64,000 bases of DNA, from assembly GCA_038131695.1 (NCBI GenBank), contig JAYPQA010000026.1, positions 33,675 through 97,674 of the forward strand. The letters run 5' to 3'. Below are positions 51,349-60,455 of the stretch, piece by piece (within the stretch, counting starts at the first letter, position 1; each line of letters begins with the position of its first letter). The DNA comes from JADHLK01 sp038131695. Its GTDB lineage: Bacteria; Pseudomonadota; Alphaproteobacteria; Puniceispirillales; Puniceispirillaceae. The notes under the pieces are model-generated. The model ran no database searches. It was given only the letters and a program-made list of their open reading frames with translations, and had not been told where the DNA came from. A program made the position numbers and the translations under genes.

Positions 51349-52776
51349 TACTTTTCCTTTTTGATAGAGGCCCGGGGGCAATTCGGTTTTCTCGTCACCC
51401 CGCGCCTGATCGATTTGTTTCTGGGTCAGGTTCGCACCCTTCAGCTTGGCGCCCCGGATATCGGTGCTCAGAAAGTTGGCGCCCTTGAAATCCGCGCCGG
51501 TCAAATCCGCACCGCGTAGGTTTGCGCCCGCCAGATCGGCGCCTTTCAAACCGGCTTCCTGCAGGATAGCGCCCTTCATTTCCGCGTGGCGGAGCTTTGC
51601 ATTGTCCAGCGTGGCTTCCTTCAATTGCGCCGCACAGACGTTTGCGCCGCGTAAATCCACATCCAACAGATTGGCATTGGACAGGTTTGCGCCTTCCAGA
51701 TTGGCCTCACGCATATTGGCGCTGGCCAGGTTAGCGCCCGACAGATCGGCGCCCGCCAGTTCACCCTTCTGCAAATTGGCTTTATCTCCCTGAGCCCCCT
51801 TGGAGGCAAGCCAGGTCTCGTGATCGGATACCACAGCGGCGATATCAATGCCCAAATCCTTGTTGGCTTCCGCCTTCTTCTCGGCGGCTTCCCCCAGTGC
51901 GTCTTGCCAGCTTTCCTTGCTGCTGGCCGGTTTTGGCGGGGCGGCGGTCTCAATCTGCGCACTTTGCCGGGTTTCGGGTTTTGCGGCGGGCGGCGCGGTT
52001 TCGACCGGAGCCGGCTTTGGCTTAGCCGCTGGCGTTTCGTCGATCACTGGCACCTTTTCCGTCTCGGCTTTTTTCGGGGGCGCCGAATCGGCCAATAGCA
52101 CAGTCTTGCCGGCCGGTTGCTGGACCTGCGGTGCTGCGCCCGTTTCGCTGGCGGATGGTTTGTCAGAAAACAGTTGAGCCCGTTTGCCGGCGTTCCGGGG
52201 CATGGCGGGTCGCGCCGTGGCTGCGGCCGGCAGGGCCTTGCCGCTGCCCCGCCGTTCTTCGCCCGAATAGCCATTTTGATTGGCCGGATTTCGGCGATCG
52301 GGCCCGAAATAACTGGCGGCGGCCACCAGAAGTTTGGGCTGCTTCATGGTTGAGGCCAGACGCTTCTGCAGGTTCTCGGCGGCAAACGGTTTGCGGATGA
52401 AATTATGGATGCCGGCGTCGCAGGCTTTTTGGGCCATGTCCACATCCAGATTTCGGGCGGTCAGAACGACGGGCATGTTCTTGTCGTTCATGGTTTGCTC
52501 GGCGCGCAGCATCCGCAGGAAATTAAGACCAGCCGCTCCTTTCATCTGAATTTCCAGAATAATCAGGTTGGCGGCGAATTGACTCAGCACGGAGAGAGCC
52601 TGCTGGGTCGATGTCGCGCTTTGAATTTCGGTAACGTTAAGACCCCGAAGAACCTGACGCACTTCCGCCTGAACATGAAGGTCTTCATCAATGATCAGGA
52701 CCCGCCAAAGCTTCGTAACCGGCGCGGCCGCAACTCGGGCGGCGTTGTCGTCGGGGGCGGCAGCGGTGGAGTTCAT
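51349..52776 (-). CDS. Receiver-like domain fused to pentapeptide repeats (stop probably lost by indel)
   Basis: A multidomain protein of about 475 residues. Residues 22-150 are a CheY-like receiver (WRVLIIDED, VVLTARN, FIRKPFAAE), but the phosphoacceptor Asp is replaced by Glu75 (NLIILEIQMKG). A long Pro/Ala/Lys-rich linker follows (about 150-330), then at least 20 pentapeptide repeats of A(D/N)LxX (ANLQKGELAGADLSGANLAS...). Read literally the frame runs on to 50923 across the VOC gene on the opposite strand. One base less in the AAAAAGGAAAA tract at about 51352-51362 ends it at the TAG at 51349-51351. Role unknown; a phospho-independent signalling scaffold is possible. Confidence 0.75.
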
Positions 52777-52900
52777 GAAATATCGTCAGGGGATCTGTTC
52801 TAAGGGTGTTGCCTCATACTCTTTCGATTTTGTAAGTCGAGGCCCAGAGTCAACGGGCAATTACCGCAATATGGGTGAATTTTTTGTACGCCCGGTCTGA

Positions 52901-54868
52901 TCAGGCGCCGGCGCTCCATTTTCGCCACATATCCCGGTAGGCGGTTTCCAGCTTTTCCGTAAATCCCCCGGCGTCGCACAATGATGAACCCATCATACGG
53001 CCCCGCAGCCCGGTTCTCAGGGTTTCCAATCGATCCGGATCGGCCGCAAGTTCACACGCTTTTGCGATATAGTCCGCCTCTGATCCCGCCACCAGCTCCG
53101 CCAAGCCGAGATTTTTGAGTATGGATAAACCAACCCGGCCGGCGTGGCGCTGGCCGGCGAGACTAATCACCGGCACCCCCATCCACAACGCCTCGAAACT
53201 GGTGGTGGTGCCATTGTACGGGAACGTATCCAGGGCGATGTCGATTTGGTTGTAGAGCGATAAGGGCGACTGGTCTCTGGGAATCCAATCGTGGAGCACA
53301 AGCCGGTCATCGGCGACCTCGTGCCCGGCGAAGGCTTGGAGGATACGGTCCCGGGCGACGGCGTTGCCCAGAATCCGGCCCTTCAGCATCAACCGTGATC
53401 CCTCCACGGTGTTGAGGATCGCGGCCCAGGTTCTGACGACCGCCGGCGTCATTTTGGACAAATTGTTAAACGAACCGAAGGTGATGCCGCTGCCGTGCCG
53501 GTATGGCAAGGGGCCCACGTCCGGCGCATTCCCGGGGGCCTGATAACAGTGAAACCCGCCGTCGAGCCGGATCAGCGCTTCCGAATGCCATTGATCGGAA
53601 GCGCCGGTCGGGTCGGCGTCTTCGTCGGTTATCCGGTAGTCGATCTCCGGCAGGCCGGTGGTCGCCGGATAGCCCAGCCAGGAGACCTGAACCGGTGCCG
53701 GCCTTTGGGCAAAAATGCCGAGCCGGCCATTTGCACTGTGCCCGGCCAAATCCACCAGGATATCAATGTCATCGTCTTCGATCCGTCCGGCGGCCACTTT
53801 GTCCGACATGCCCCAGATATCCCGCCAGTGATCGATGTAGCCCTGCAGGCGTGCGGTCGTGTCATCCGGGCGTTGCACATTGGCATAGGCGAAGACTTCG
53901 ACGGCGTCCTTATTGTGCGCGGACAGAAGGGGCTCCAGAAAATAGGCGCAGGAATGGGTGCGAAAGTCTGGGGAAACATATCCGATCCGAAGCCGCCTCT
54001 CAGCATCACCCTGGCGTGCAACAGACCGGCTGCTCGTCCGGGCCCAATGTGAGGTTCGGCCGGAATGCTCTCTGAACAGGCTTTCTTCTGTCTGGTCTTC
54101 CAGATAGAGCAGATTCAGCAACAGATTGCCTTGGGCGGGACGGTAATCGGGATCGGCCGCCAATGCGTTCCGGAAAGACTGAATCCCATCGACGGTCCGC
54201 CAACTGTCGATCAACAGATTGCCCAGATTATAGGGAGGGAGAGGCGCGGCGGGATCGGCCTCGATGGCTCGCCGGTGCGCCGTCTCTGCCTCCGGGACCC
54301 GGTCCAGTTTTTCCAGCGCATTGCCCAGATTGGTCCAGGCCTCGCTCATCCCCGGCGCCAGCTCGGTCGCCCGTTCGGCGGCGCTTGCAGCCTCCGCCCA
54401 ACGGTTCAGCCCGTTTAGGGCGGCCGCCAACCCGCACAGGGCTTCCGGGAAATCCGGGTTCTTGTCCAGGGCCTGGCGCAGGACGGTTTCCGCAGCGTCG
54501 AACCGGCCGGCTTGTCCCAACAGACCGCCAAGGATTTGCAGTGCTGAAATATTGTCCGGGTCCAGCCTCGCCGCCTCTTCATACGCCGTCAGGGCGCGGC
54601 CGGTATCGCCGGCGGTGAGATAGGCGGCGCCCAGATTGAAATGGAACGTGGCGCGGTCCGGCGCCAGGGATACGGCCCTGCCGATCAGTTGGATCGCTTT
54701 TTCCGGCGCGCCCCGCTGATGGGCGATCAGCCCCAGAAAGTGATGGCCGTCGGCGTTTTCGGGATCGGTGTTCAGGACTTCCCGGTAAATATCCTCGGCC
54801 CCGGTCAGATCGCCTGCTTGGTGCCGCTGCAATCCGGCTTCTAGCCGTTGTCGAATGGCGTCTGTCAA
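52901..54868 (-). CDS. TPR-containing O-linked N-acetylglucosamine transferase-like protein (SPY/OGT, GT41)
   Basis: A protein of about 655 residues. Roughly seven tetratricopeptide repeats (GAEDIYREVLNTDPENADGHHFLG, ALTAYEEAARLDPDNISAL and others) fill residues 15-260. The catalytic half follows (LRIGYVSPDFRTHSCAYFLEPLL, PVQVSWLGYPATTGLPEIDYRI, FGSFNNLSKMTP, DIALDTFPYNGTTTSFEALWMGVPVI). It should transfer a sugar from a UDP-sugar to protein Ser/Thr. I place the start at TTG 54868, 4 nt after the yjbQ stop, since the frame upstream lies inside yjbQ. The acceptor protein is unknown. Confidence 0.87.
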   Translation of the reverse strand: MTDAIRQRLEAGLQRHQAGDLTGAEDIYREVLNTDPENADGHHFLGLIAHQRGAPEKAIQLIGRAVSLAPDRATFHFNLGAAYLTAGDTGRALTAYEEAARLDPDNISALQILGGLLGQAGRFDAAETVLRQALDKNPDFPEALCGLAAALNGLNRWAEAASAAERATELAPGMSEAWTNLGNALEKLDRVPEAETAHRRAIEADPAAPLPPYNLGNLLIDSWRTVDGIQSFRNALAADPDYRPAQGNLLLNLLYLEDQTEESLFREHSGRTSHWARTSSRSVARQGDAERRLRIGYVSPDFRTHSCAYFLEPLLSAHNKDAVEVFAYANVQRPDDTTARLQGYIDHWRDIWGMSDKVAAGRIEDDDIDILVDLAGHSANGRLGIFAQRPAPVQVSWLGYPATTGLPEIDYRITDEDADPTGASDQWHSEALIRLDGGFHCYQAPGNAPDVGPLPYRHGSGITFGSFNNLSKMTPAVVRTWAAILNTVEGSRLMLKGRILGNAVARDRILQAFAGHEVADDRLVLHDWIPRDQSPLSLYNQIDIALDTFPYNGTTTSFEALWMGVPVISLAGQRHAGRVGLSILKNLGLAELVAGSEADYIAKACELAADPDRLETLRTGLRGRMMGSSLCDAGGFTEKLETAYRDMWRKWSAGA

Positions 54869-54872
54869 AGCG

Positions 54873-55307
54873 TCAGGACCCTTGAAGGTGCAAGATAATA
54901 TCCCGCCGGTGAGGGCGGAACCGGTGTTCGAACAGATAGATGCCCTGCCAAGTGCCAAGGCCCAGACGGCCGGCCGTCACAGGCACACCGATTGAGGTGG
55001 CGGTGAGGGCTCCTTTGATATGGGCGGGCATATCGTCGGCGCCTTCCGCGGCATGGCGATAGAGCGACGTATCTTCCGGCACCAGGGATTTGAAGAAGCT
55101 CTCAAGGTCCCGCATGACATCCGGATCGGCATTTTCCTGAATGACCAACGAGGCCGAGGTGTGGCGGCAATAGAGGGTGAGTAATCCGGTATCGATGTCC
55201 TGTCCCTCGGCCCAGCCGGCGACCTCGCGGGTGATCTCGTGCAGTCCCTGGCCCTCTGTCGTCCAGCTCAGGGTCTTTTGCGCCTGTTTGAGAATGGGCC
55301 CGGTCAT
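54873..55307 (-). CDS. YjbQ / UPF0047 family protein
   Basis: A 144-residue protein of the secondary thiamine-phosphate synthase (YjbQ) family. Signature YCRHTSASLVIQENADPDVMRDLESFF and GTWQGIYLFEHR.RPHRRDI are present. The family start is MTGPILKQAQKTLSW at 55307; the frame is open to 55385. It lies directly upstream of the O-GlcNAc-transferase-like gene and is divergent from the mmcB-like gene. Confidence 0.88.
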   Translation of the reverse strand: MTGPILKQAQKTLSWTTEGQGLHEITREVAGWAEGQDIDTGLLTLYCRHTSASLVIQENADPDVMRDLESFFKSLVPEDTSLYRHAAEGADDMPAHIKGALTATSIGVPVTAGRLGLGTWQGIYLFEHRFRPHRRDIILHLQGS

Positions 55308-55401
55308 GAGCGGAGAGTACGGCATGGTTTGCCGTGATTCCAGGAAACTTGCGTTCATGGCTTGTTCTATCGTATAGAAAAGCAATCAGGGAGAACTTTT
55401 C

Positions 55402-55862
55402 ATGAACAAATTTGAGTTTGAGGAGGATCTGCCGATCCTGGGACCGTTTGGCGCCGACGATATCGTGCGCGGCGTGTGCCGGTATCTGCGCAATCTGGGA
55501 TATAGCCCGCTGACGGAATTCAAACTGAAATCCAATCGGCGGGTGGATGTAATCGGCCTCGACAAAGGCGGGCGATTCGTGATCGTCGAGGTCAAATCTT
55601 CGGTCACCGATTTCAAGACCGACAGCAAGTGGCCAGAATACCTGCCCTTTGGGGATCAGTTTTTTTTGCCGTCGCCAATGGCTTCCCGGTGGAAATCCTG
55701 CCGCCGGACTGCGGCATTATGATCGCGGACGCCTATAACGCCGCGGTTTTGCGTGACGCGCCGGTGCAGACCATGAATGCGGCCCGCCGCAAAACCCAGC
55801 ACGTGCGGTTTGCCAAAACGGCGGCTGACCGGCTGCATCGGACCATGGATGCACAAATTTGA
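55402..55862 (+). CDS. mmcB: MmcB-family DNA repair protein, frameshifted
   Basis: Alphaproteobacterial DNA-repair-related protein (DUF2048-like, MmcB of Caulobacter) with a nuclease-like fold. The first frame gives VCRYLRNLGYSPLTEFKLKS, RRVDVIGLDKGGRFVIVEVKSSVTDFKTD and WPEYLPFGDQFF, then breaks in a run of eight T (55660-55667). The other frame continues FAVANGFPVEILPPDCGIMIADAY exactly in register. A ninth T would give an intact protein of about 153 residues. Likely consensus error or a slippage-prone tract. AGGGAGAACTTTTC precedes the ATG. Confidence 0.85.
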
Positions 55863-55951
55863 TTTGTGTTGGCTCAATCGGGGACTTTTCGGTTATAGTG
55901 TGTCCCGGCGTTCTTGGTAGAACTTGAATTCAAAATTTCGGAGAACAGAAT

Positions 55952-56221
55952 ATGCGCTTTCCTACGATGACGGTTGCCGCTCTCGCCGTGATGTCTTTCG
56001 TATCGCAGGGCTTTGCCGCCAGCCATTCCAAAGACATGAAGGACAAGGGCATGGTCGAATCCGCCGTGGACAAATCGGTCGAGGTGGTGAAGGACAATCC
56101 CGGCGCCAGCACGGGTGTCGCCGCTTGTGGTATTGCCATCGCCTTCTTCCCGCCGGCTCTGCTGGTGTGTGGCGGTGCGATTGCCGCCGGCGCGGGTGTG
56201 GATCACGTATCCAAGAAGTAA
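55952..56221 (+). CDS. Small secreted/membrane hypothetical protein
   Basis: An 89-residue protein with a signal peptide ending in QGFAAS and, in the mature part, a hydrophobic Gly/Ala-rich helix (GVAACGIAIAFFPPALLVCGGAIAAGAG) flanked by charged helices. CGGAGAACAGAAT lies before the ATG. No recognised domain; it may sit in the membrane. Confidence 0.6.
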   Translation: MRFPTMTVAALAVMSFVSQGFAASHSKDMKDKGMVESAVDKSVEVVKDNPGASTGVAACGIAIAFFPPALLVCGGAIAAGAGVDHVSKK

Positions 56222-56242
56222 TACCCGCCGCGACTTAAGGCT

Positions 56243-57106
56243 TTAGGAAGAGCGTCCTGCTTCGGATTGGAGCAGGGCGCTTTTTCGTGCCGTGCCCCAG
56301 CGGTATCCGGTCAGGCTGCCGCTCGACCCGACGGCCCGGTGGCAGGGAATGACCATGGATACGGGATTGGTGGCGCAGGCGCGGCCGACGGCGCGGGCGG
56401 CTTTGGGTTTGCCTATTTTGCCCGCGATTTCTCCATAGCTCATGGTCCGGCCTTCCGGAATTGACTGGAGCGTATCCCAGACCAGCCGCTGAAACGCGGT
56501 CGCCTGGATATCCAGGGTAACGTCGATGTCGGGCGCCGTTCCGTGATCCGTTAACAGAGCGACGATATCGATCAGCCGCTTTACCTCGCCGGGGTTTTCC
56601 TGCAGCCGGGCCGCCGGATAGTCGCCGCTCAGCTCGTCGATTAAGTCCTGCTTGTTGTCGCCGAAGCCGACGAAACACAGACCGTGCGCCGTCGCGCCCA
56701 CCAGGATGAGGCCGATGCTGCAGTGCCCGAAACCGTATGCAATCTCAGCGCCCTTGCCGACCTTGCCGAAACTGGCCGGCGTCATGCCCAGACGGGACTT
56801 GGCTGATTCGTACAGCCGGCTGGGGCCGCTGAACCCGGCTTCGTAGAGGGCGTCGGTGACGCTGGCGCCGCTTTTAAGTTCAGCCTTCAGACGGGTTTCC
56901 CGGCGGGATTCCGCATAGTCGCGGGGCGACATGCCGGTGGCCTTCTTAAACACCCGTTGCAGGTGATAGGGGCTCATCCCGACGGCGCGGCCCAGTTCGG
57001 CAAGTGTGGGCGCGCCATCTTCGCAAGCGTCGATAAGATCGCAGACCCGGCGTACCGTGTCCGCGTGCGGATGTTGTTGGGTAAGATCGATTTTGTTCAT
57101 GGGCAT
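56243..57106 (-). CDS. ada: Ada-type regulator/methyltransferase (AraC domain + O6-methylguanine methyltransferase)
   Basis: A 287-residue protein: AraC-type helix-turn-helix (ELGRAVGMSPYHLQRVFKKATGMSPRDYAE) in residues 15-115 and a methylguanine-DNA methyltransferase domain in residues 120-285. Cys255 in the NPVSMVIPCHRAVG motif accepts the alkyl group, and RTMSYGEIAGKIGKPKAARAVG is the DNA-binding helix. The N-terminal zinc domain of E. coli Ada that senses methylphosphotriesters is absent, so it cannot be switched on in the same way. Start at 57106 or 57100. Confidence 0.92.
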   Translation of the reverse strand: MPMNKIDLTQQHPHADTVRRVCDLIDACEDGAPTLAELGRAVGMSPYHLQRVFKKATGMSPRDYAESRRETRLKAELKSGASVTDALYEAGFSGPSRLYESAKSRLGMTPASFGKVGKGAEIAYGFGHCSIGLILVGATAHGLCFVGFGDNKQDLIDELSGDYPAARLQENPGEVKRLIDIVALLTDHGTAPDIDVTLDIQATAFQRLVWDTLQSIPEGRTMSYGEIAGKIGKPKAARAVGRACATNPVSMVIPCHRAVGSSGSLTGYRWGTARKSALLQSEAGRSS

Positions 57107-57157
57107 ACTCTAGACCGCCCTAAGGTTTACGCCTATCCGAAGCTTGCGCTTCGATTT

Positions 57158-57857
57158 TTATGATCCGATCCGATGCAGCCGGGCGCTTTCCTGATTGAGC
57201 CAGGCCCGCGACCGGTCCGCGTCCACGTCCAGTCCGGCCACGGTCCGCCAAAAAGAGGGCCCGTGGTTCATGTGGGCCAAATGCGCGACCTCATGGGCAA
57301 TGACATAGTCCAGCACCCATTCAGGGGTCATGATCAGCCGCCAGCTGAACGACAGATTACCGGATACGGCGCAGCTGCCCCATCGGGATTTGGTGTCGCG
57401 GACCGTGATCCGGGCAAAATTCCGGCCCAATCTACGGGCATAGGTCTCGGCCCGGGGCACGATCGCCTGCTTCGCCTCCTTCTTGATCCAGTCGCGGACC
57501 CGCCGGGGTAGGTGTTCCGCCCGGCCGGATACCAGAATTTCGCCATCCTCTCGAATGACCCCTGGCGCCGTTCGGGGCATGCCGGATCCGGTGCTCTTCT
57601 CCCAGAATTGGTACGACCGCTCCATCGGCAAACGGGATGCGGGGTGGAATCTCCGAGAGCTTGCGCAACAGCCAGTCGGATTGTTCATTCAATAACGCCA
57701 GGGCTTCCGCTTCCGCCGCCCGTCTGGGTAGCGTCAATACAGCCCCGTCGTTTTCCTGATCAACCCGGAGAATGATCCGCCGGGCCTTATTATTACGGCG
57801 GAGCCGGACCGGGATCACGCGGCCCTGGATGTCGATCATTTTGGTTTGTTGCGTCAT
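57158..57857 (-). CDS. YgjP-type zinc metallopeptidase (M48/SprT-like), frameshifted
   Basis: DUF45/YgjP family metal-dependent hydrolase. Two frames join at GGGG 57574-57577: the first covers residues 1-95 (VIPVRLRRNNKARRIILRV, PFADGAVVPILGEEHRIRH), the second continues TAPGVIREDGEILVSG and carries SRWGSC and the zinc site YVIAHEVAHLAHMNHGPSFW. Removing one base gives about 232 residues, normal for the family. It starts 5 nt after the ycgN-like stop and is likely cotranscribed. Literal pieces: 57432-57857 and 57158-57688. Confidence 0.85.
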
Positions 57858-57862
57858 ACCGT

Positions 57863-58369
57863 CTAGTCCTTCGGCTTCGGGCTATCAGGGATGTCGTCCG
57901 GCCAGTCGACGATGTGATCTTCCAGATCGGCGGCGTCTTCTTCGGGTACGGCGCGGCCGCGAACCGAAATGCCCGCAGTGTGTACGGTCGCGGGATCGCC
58001 CGACACCAGCGGATGCCACCAGTACAAATCTTTCCCTTCATAGAGTAGCCGGTAAGCGCACGTTGGCGGCAGCCACTTGAGCCCGCTGAGATTGGTGGCG
58101 GTCAGCTCCACGCAATCGTTGATCAGCAGCGTGCGGTTCACATAGTCCTTACACCGGCAGCTGGCGACATTAAGCAGGGAGCACGCCACATTGGTGTAAT
58201 AAATCTCGCCGGTGTCTTCCTCTTCCAACTTATGGAGACAACAGCGAGCGCAGCCGTCGCAGAGCGAATCCCATTCGTCCAGGTCCATCTCCTTCAGGGA
58301 TTTGCGTTTCCAGAATGGAACCTGGTCCGGCGCGTCAATGGAATCGGATGATGTGGGGCCGGGGGACAT
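57863..58369 (-). CDS. YcgN-like cysteine-cluster protein (UPF0260)
   Basis: A 168-residue protein with the UPF0260/YcgN cysteine pattern: LCDGCARCCLHK, ACSLLNVASCRCKDYVNR, PPTCAYRLL. The cysteines probably bind a metal or iron-sulfur cluster. PFWKRKSLKEMDLDEWDSLC is the typical beginning, at ATG 58369 with AGGACC upstream. Function of the family is unsettled. Confidence 0.87.
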   Translation of the reverse strand: MSPGPTSSDSIDAPDQVPFWKRKSLKEMDLDEWDSLCDGCARCCLHKLEEEDTGEIYYTNVACSLLNVASCRCKDYVNRTLLINDCVELTATNLSGLKWLPPTCAYRLLYEGKDLYWWHPLVSGDPATVHTAGISVRGRAVPEEDAADLEDHIVDWPDDIPDSPKPKD

Positions 58370-58406
58370 GGGTCCTGTTTACACCGGCCGGACCCGGCTT
58401 GCCCAG

Positions 58407-59054
58407 TTAAAGATGGGGGCGCAACTTGCCAGCGATGAACTCGGGTGAATCGCCCAAGGAAAAGAAGGTCTTGAAGGCCCCATCGGGTCCGATCAGATAG
58501 GTAATAGATGTATGATCGACGAGATAATCGTCCTTACTCTTCCGGTCCTGGTCTCGTTTTGTGGCAAAGATTCGGTACGCGCGCATGGCGGCGCTGACCT
58601 GGCGCGCGGTTCCGGTAAGCCCGATCAGCTTCGGGTGAAAGTGAGAAATATAGTCCTTCACCACCTCAGGCGTGTCGCGTAACGGATCAACGGTGATGAA
58701 AATGGGCTGCACCTTGGCGATGTCCTGGCCAATGAGTTCCAGGGCGCGGGTCAGGGTCGACAAGGTCTGCGGACAGACATCCGGGCAGTGGGTGTAGCCA
58801 AAAAAGATCAGCAGATTAACACCGGCAAAGTCCGTGCTGGAAACAAGCTTGCCGTCCTGATTAACGAGGGTGAAATCACCACCCACGGGTGGCGCGGACG
58901 AGGCGGTATCCGCCGGCCGGCTGCCTTTGTTCGTAACCATGACCTGATCGCCTGCGCTCTTAGGCCCATCCGTCAGCAACAGGACAGCCGAAAGCCCGCC
59001 GGCGACCAGCAGGACGACCACACCTAAAATCAGATAGGCCTTGCGGATGGGCAT
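58407..59054 (-). CDS. SCO1/SenC copper-chaperone family protein
   Basis: A 215-residue membrane-anchored thioredoxin-fold protein for copper delivery to the CuA site of cytochrome oxidase. One N-terminal helix (AYLILGVVVLLVAGGLSAVL) anchors it; Cys90 and Cys94 in FFGYTHCPDVCP and His181 in LVDHTSITYLI are the copper ligands. ITVDPLRDTPEVVKDY also matches. No oxidase genes are in the window. Confidence 0.9.
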   Translation of the reverse strand: MPIRKAYLILGVVVLLVAGGLSAVLLLTDGPKSAGDQVMVTNKGSRPADTASSAPPVGGDFTLVNQDGKLVSSTDFAGVNLLIFFGYTHCPDVCPQTLSTLTRALELIGQDIAKVQPIFITVDPLRDTPEVVKDYISHFHPKLIGLTGTARQVSAAMRAYRIFATKRDQDRKSKDDYLVDHTSITYLIGPDGAFKTFFSLGDSPEFIAGKLRPHL

Positions 59055-59192
59055 GACGACGAATCCTCAACTGTTGCCTTCTCTTAGGGGGCAGGGTCTC
59101 CGGGATCAAGGCCGAGGATACATGATCGTCTCAGCATGTACCCGAGTGCACGGCTTATTGACGGGAAAGCGGAACCCTTTCATTGTGCCGCC

Positions 59193-60194
59193 ATGGGACT
59201 CATTGGAATTATGGACCGGCCCGGCGGCTTTGATCCGCTTATTCTGCTGCTCTTGGCCATGGTGGTGGAGGCCTATGCCGGGCAGTGGAACGCCCTGAAG
59301 GATTTGCGGTTTCATCCGATCCGGCTGTTGGGCGGCTATGCGGATTGGTGTGACCGTAAGCTGAACAGGGAGTCCCGCTCCCAGACGGACCGCGCCGTGC
59401 GCGGCGCCGTGTTTACGCTGGTGCTGGTGATCCTGTGTGTGGCGGCAGGCCTGGCGGTGGCCTTCCTGTCGCAGACCATCCCGATGTTTTGGGCGCTGGA
59501 GACGCTGCTGATCATGATGCTGATTAACCAGCGCGGCACGTATGCCCAGGTGCGGAAAATCGGCAAGGCGCTCCGGGACGACGGGGTGGAGACGGCGCGC
59601 TTGTCGCTGGCGCCGTTGACCAGTGAATCGGTCGAGAAAATGGATGCGCACAATGTGGCGCGTACCAGCATCGAATCCTGCGCCGAAACCCTGGCGGCCG
59701 GCGTGCTGGGACCGGTATTCTGGTACGTGCTGTTCGGGTTTCCGGGGCTTCTGGTGTTCAAAGGTATTTCGATTTTAGACAGCCGGATCGGCCGGCGGAC
59801 GGCAAAGTACCGCGCCTTCGGATTTACCGCCGCCCGGATGAACGACATCTTGTTGTTCGTGCCGGCGCTTCTGGCCGGGCTGTTTGTTCTGGTGGCGTCG
59901 TTCTTCGTGCCCACGGTCAATCCGGGGAAATCCTTCAAGATCATGTTTCGCGACGCGGGCAAGCACCGGTCGCGCAATATCGGCTGGCCGCTGGCGGCCA
60001 TGGCCGGCGCCTTGGGATTGGCCCTGGCCGGTCCCCGGCGGTTCGCCCAGGAGACCATCAGTGAATCCTGGGTTGGCGACGGGACAGCCATGGCCACTCC
60101 CAGAGACATCGGCCGAGGACTGTATTTGTTCGGGGTGGCCTGCTTGATTAACGCGGCGTTAGTGGCGGCCCTGACCGCCTGGCGGCTGACGTAA
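59193..60194 (+). CDS. cobD: Adenosylcobinamide-phosphate synthase (CobD/CbiB)
   Basis: A 333-residue integral membrane enzyme that attaches aminopropanol to cobyric acid in cobalamin synthesis. HPIRLLGGYADWCDRKLN, ARTSIESCAETLAAGVLGPVFWYVLFG and FRDAGKHRSRNIGWPLAAMAGAL match the family, and WVGDGTAMATPRDIGRGL is near the C-terminus. Start uncertain: ATG 59193 suits the family best, but 59136 and 59211 are also in frame. I saw no cobalamin riboswitch upstream and no other cob genes. Confidence 0.85.
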   Translation: MGLIGIMDRPGGFDPLILLLLAMVVEAYAGQWNALKDLRFHPIRLLGGYADWCDRKLNRESRSQTDRAVRGAVFTLVLVILCVAAGLAVAFLSQTIPMFWALETLLIMMLINQRGTYAQVRKIGKALRDDGVETARLSLAPLTSESVEKMDAHNVARTSIESCAETLAAGVLGPVFWYVLFGFPGLLVFKGISILDSRIGRRTAKYRAFGFTAARMNDILLFVPALLAGLFVLVASFFVPTVNPGKSFKIMFRDAGKHRSRNIGWPLAAMAGALGLALAGPRRFAQETISESWVGDGTAMATPRDIGRGLYLFGVACLINAALVAALTAWRLT

Positions 60195-60209
60195 GGGGCG
60201 TGACTGTCC

Positions 60210-60434
60210 ATGGCCGCCGATCCCAGTGAAATCCGCAAGCATTCGGTCCTGGTGTCCGGCCACCGCACCAGCGTCTCCCTGGAAGAGGCTTTTTGGCGGG
60301 AGCTAAAATCCATTGCCAAGCGCCGCAGATTGTCCCTCGGCAAGCTGGTAGCGGAAATAGATTATGGGCGGACCGGGAATTTATCGAGCGCCCTGCGTGT
60401 TTATGTCTTAACCGAGTTGCGTCGTCCGGATTAA
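60210..60434 (+). CDS. Ribbon-helix-helix domain protein
   Basis: A 74-residue protein of the RHH_4 type: KHSVLVSGHRTSVSLEEAFWRELKSIAKRRRLSLGKLVAEID with the GNLSSALRVYVLTELR C-terminal helix. It may be a small DNA-binding regulator. It lies 15 nt after cobD and 21 nt before the hydrolase gene on the same strand. Confidence 0.8.
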   Translation: MAADPSEIRKHSVLVSGHRTSVSLEEAFWRELKSIAKRRRLSLGKLVAEIDYGRTGNLSSALRVYVLTELRRPD

Positions 60435-60455
60435 CATAGCTTTCAGGAGATCATC

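Noticed and set aside
59055..59192. Cobalamin riboswitch upstream of cobD
   Set aside because: No B12-box-like conserved segment or paired stems that I could identify in the short leader.
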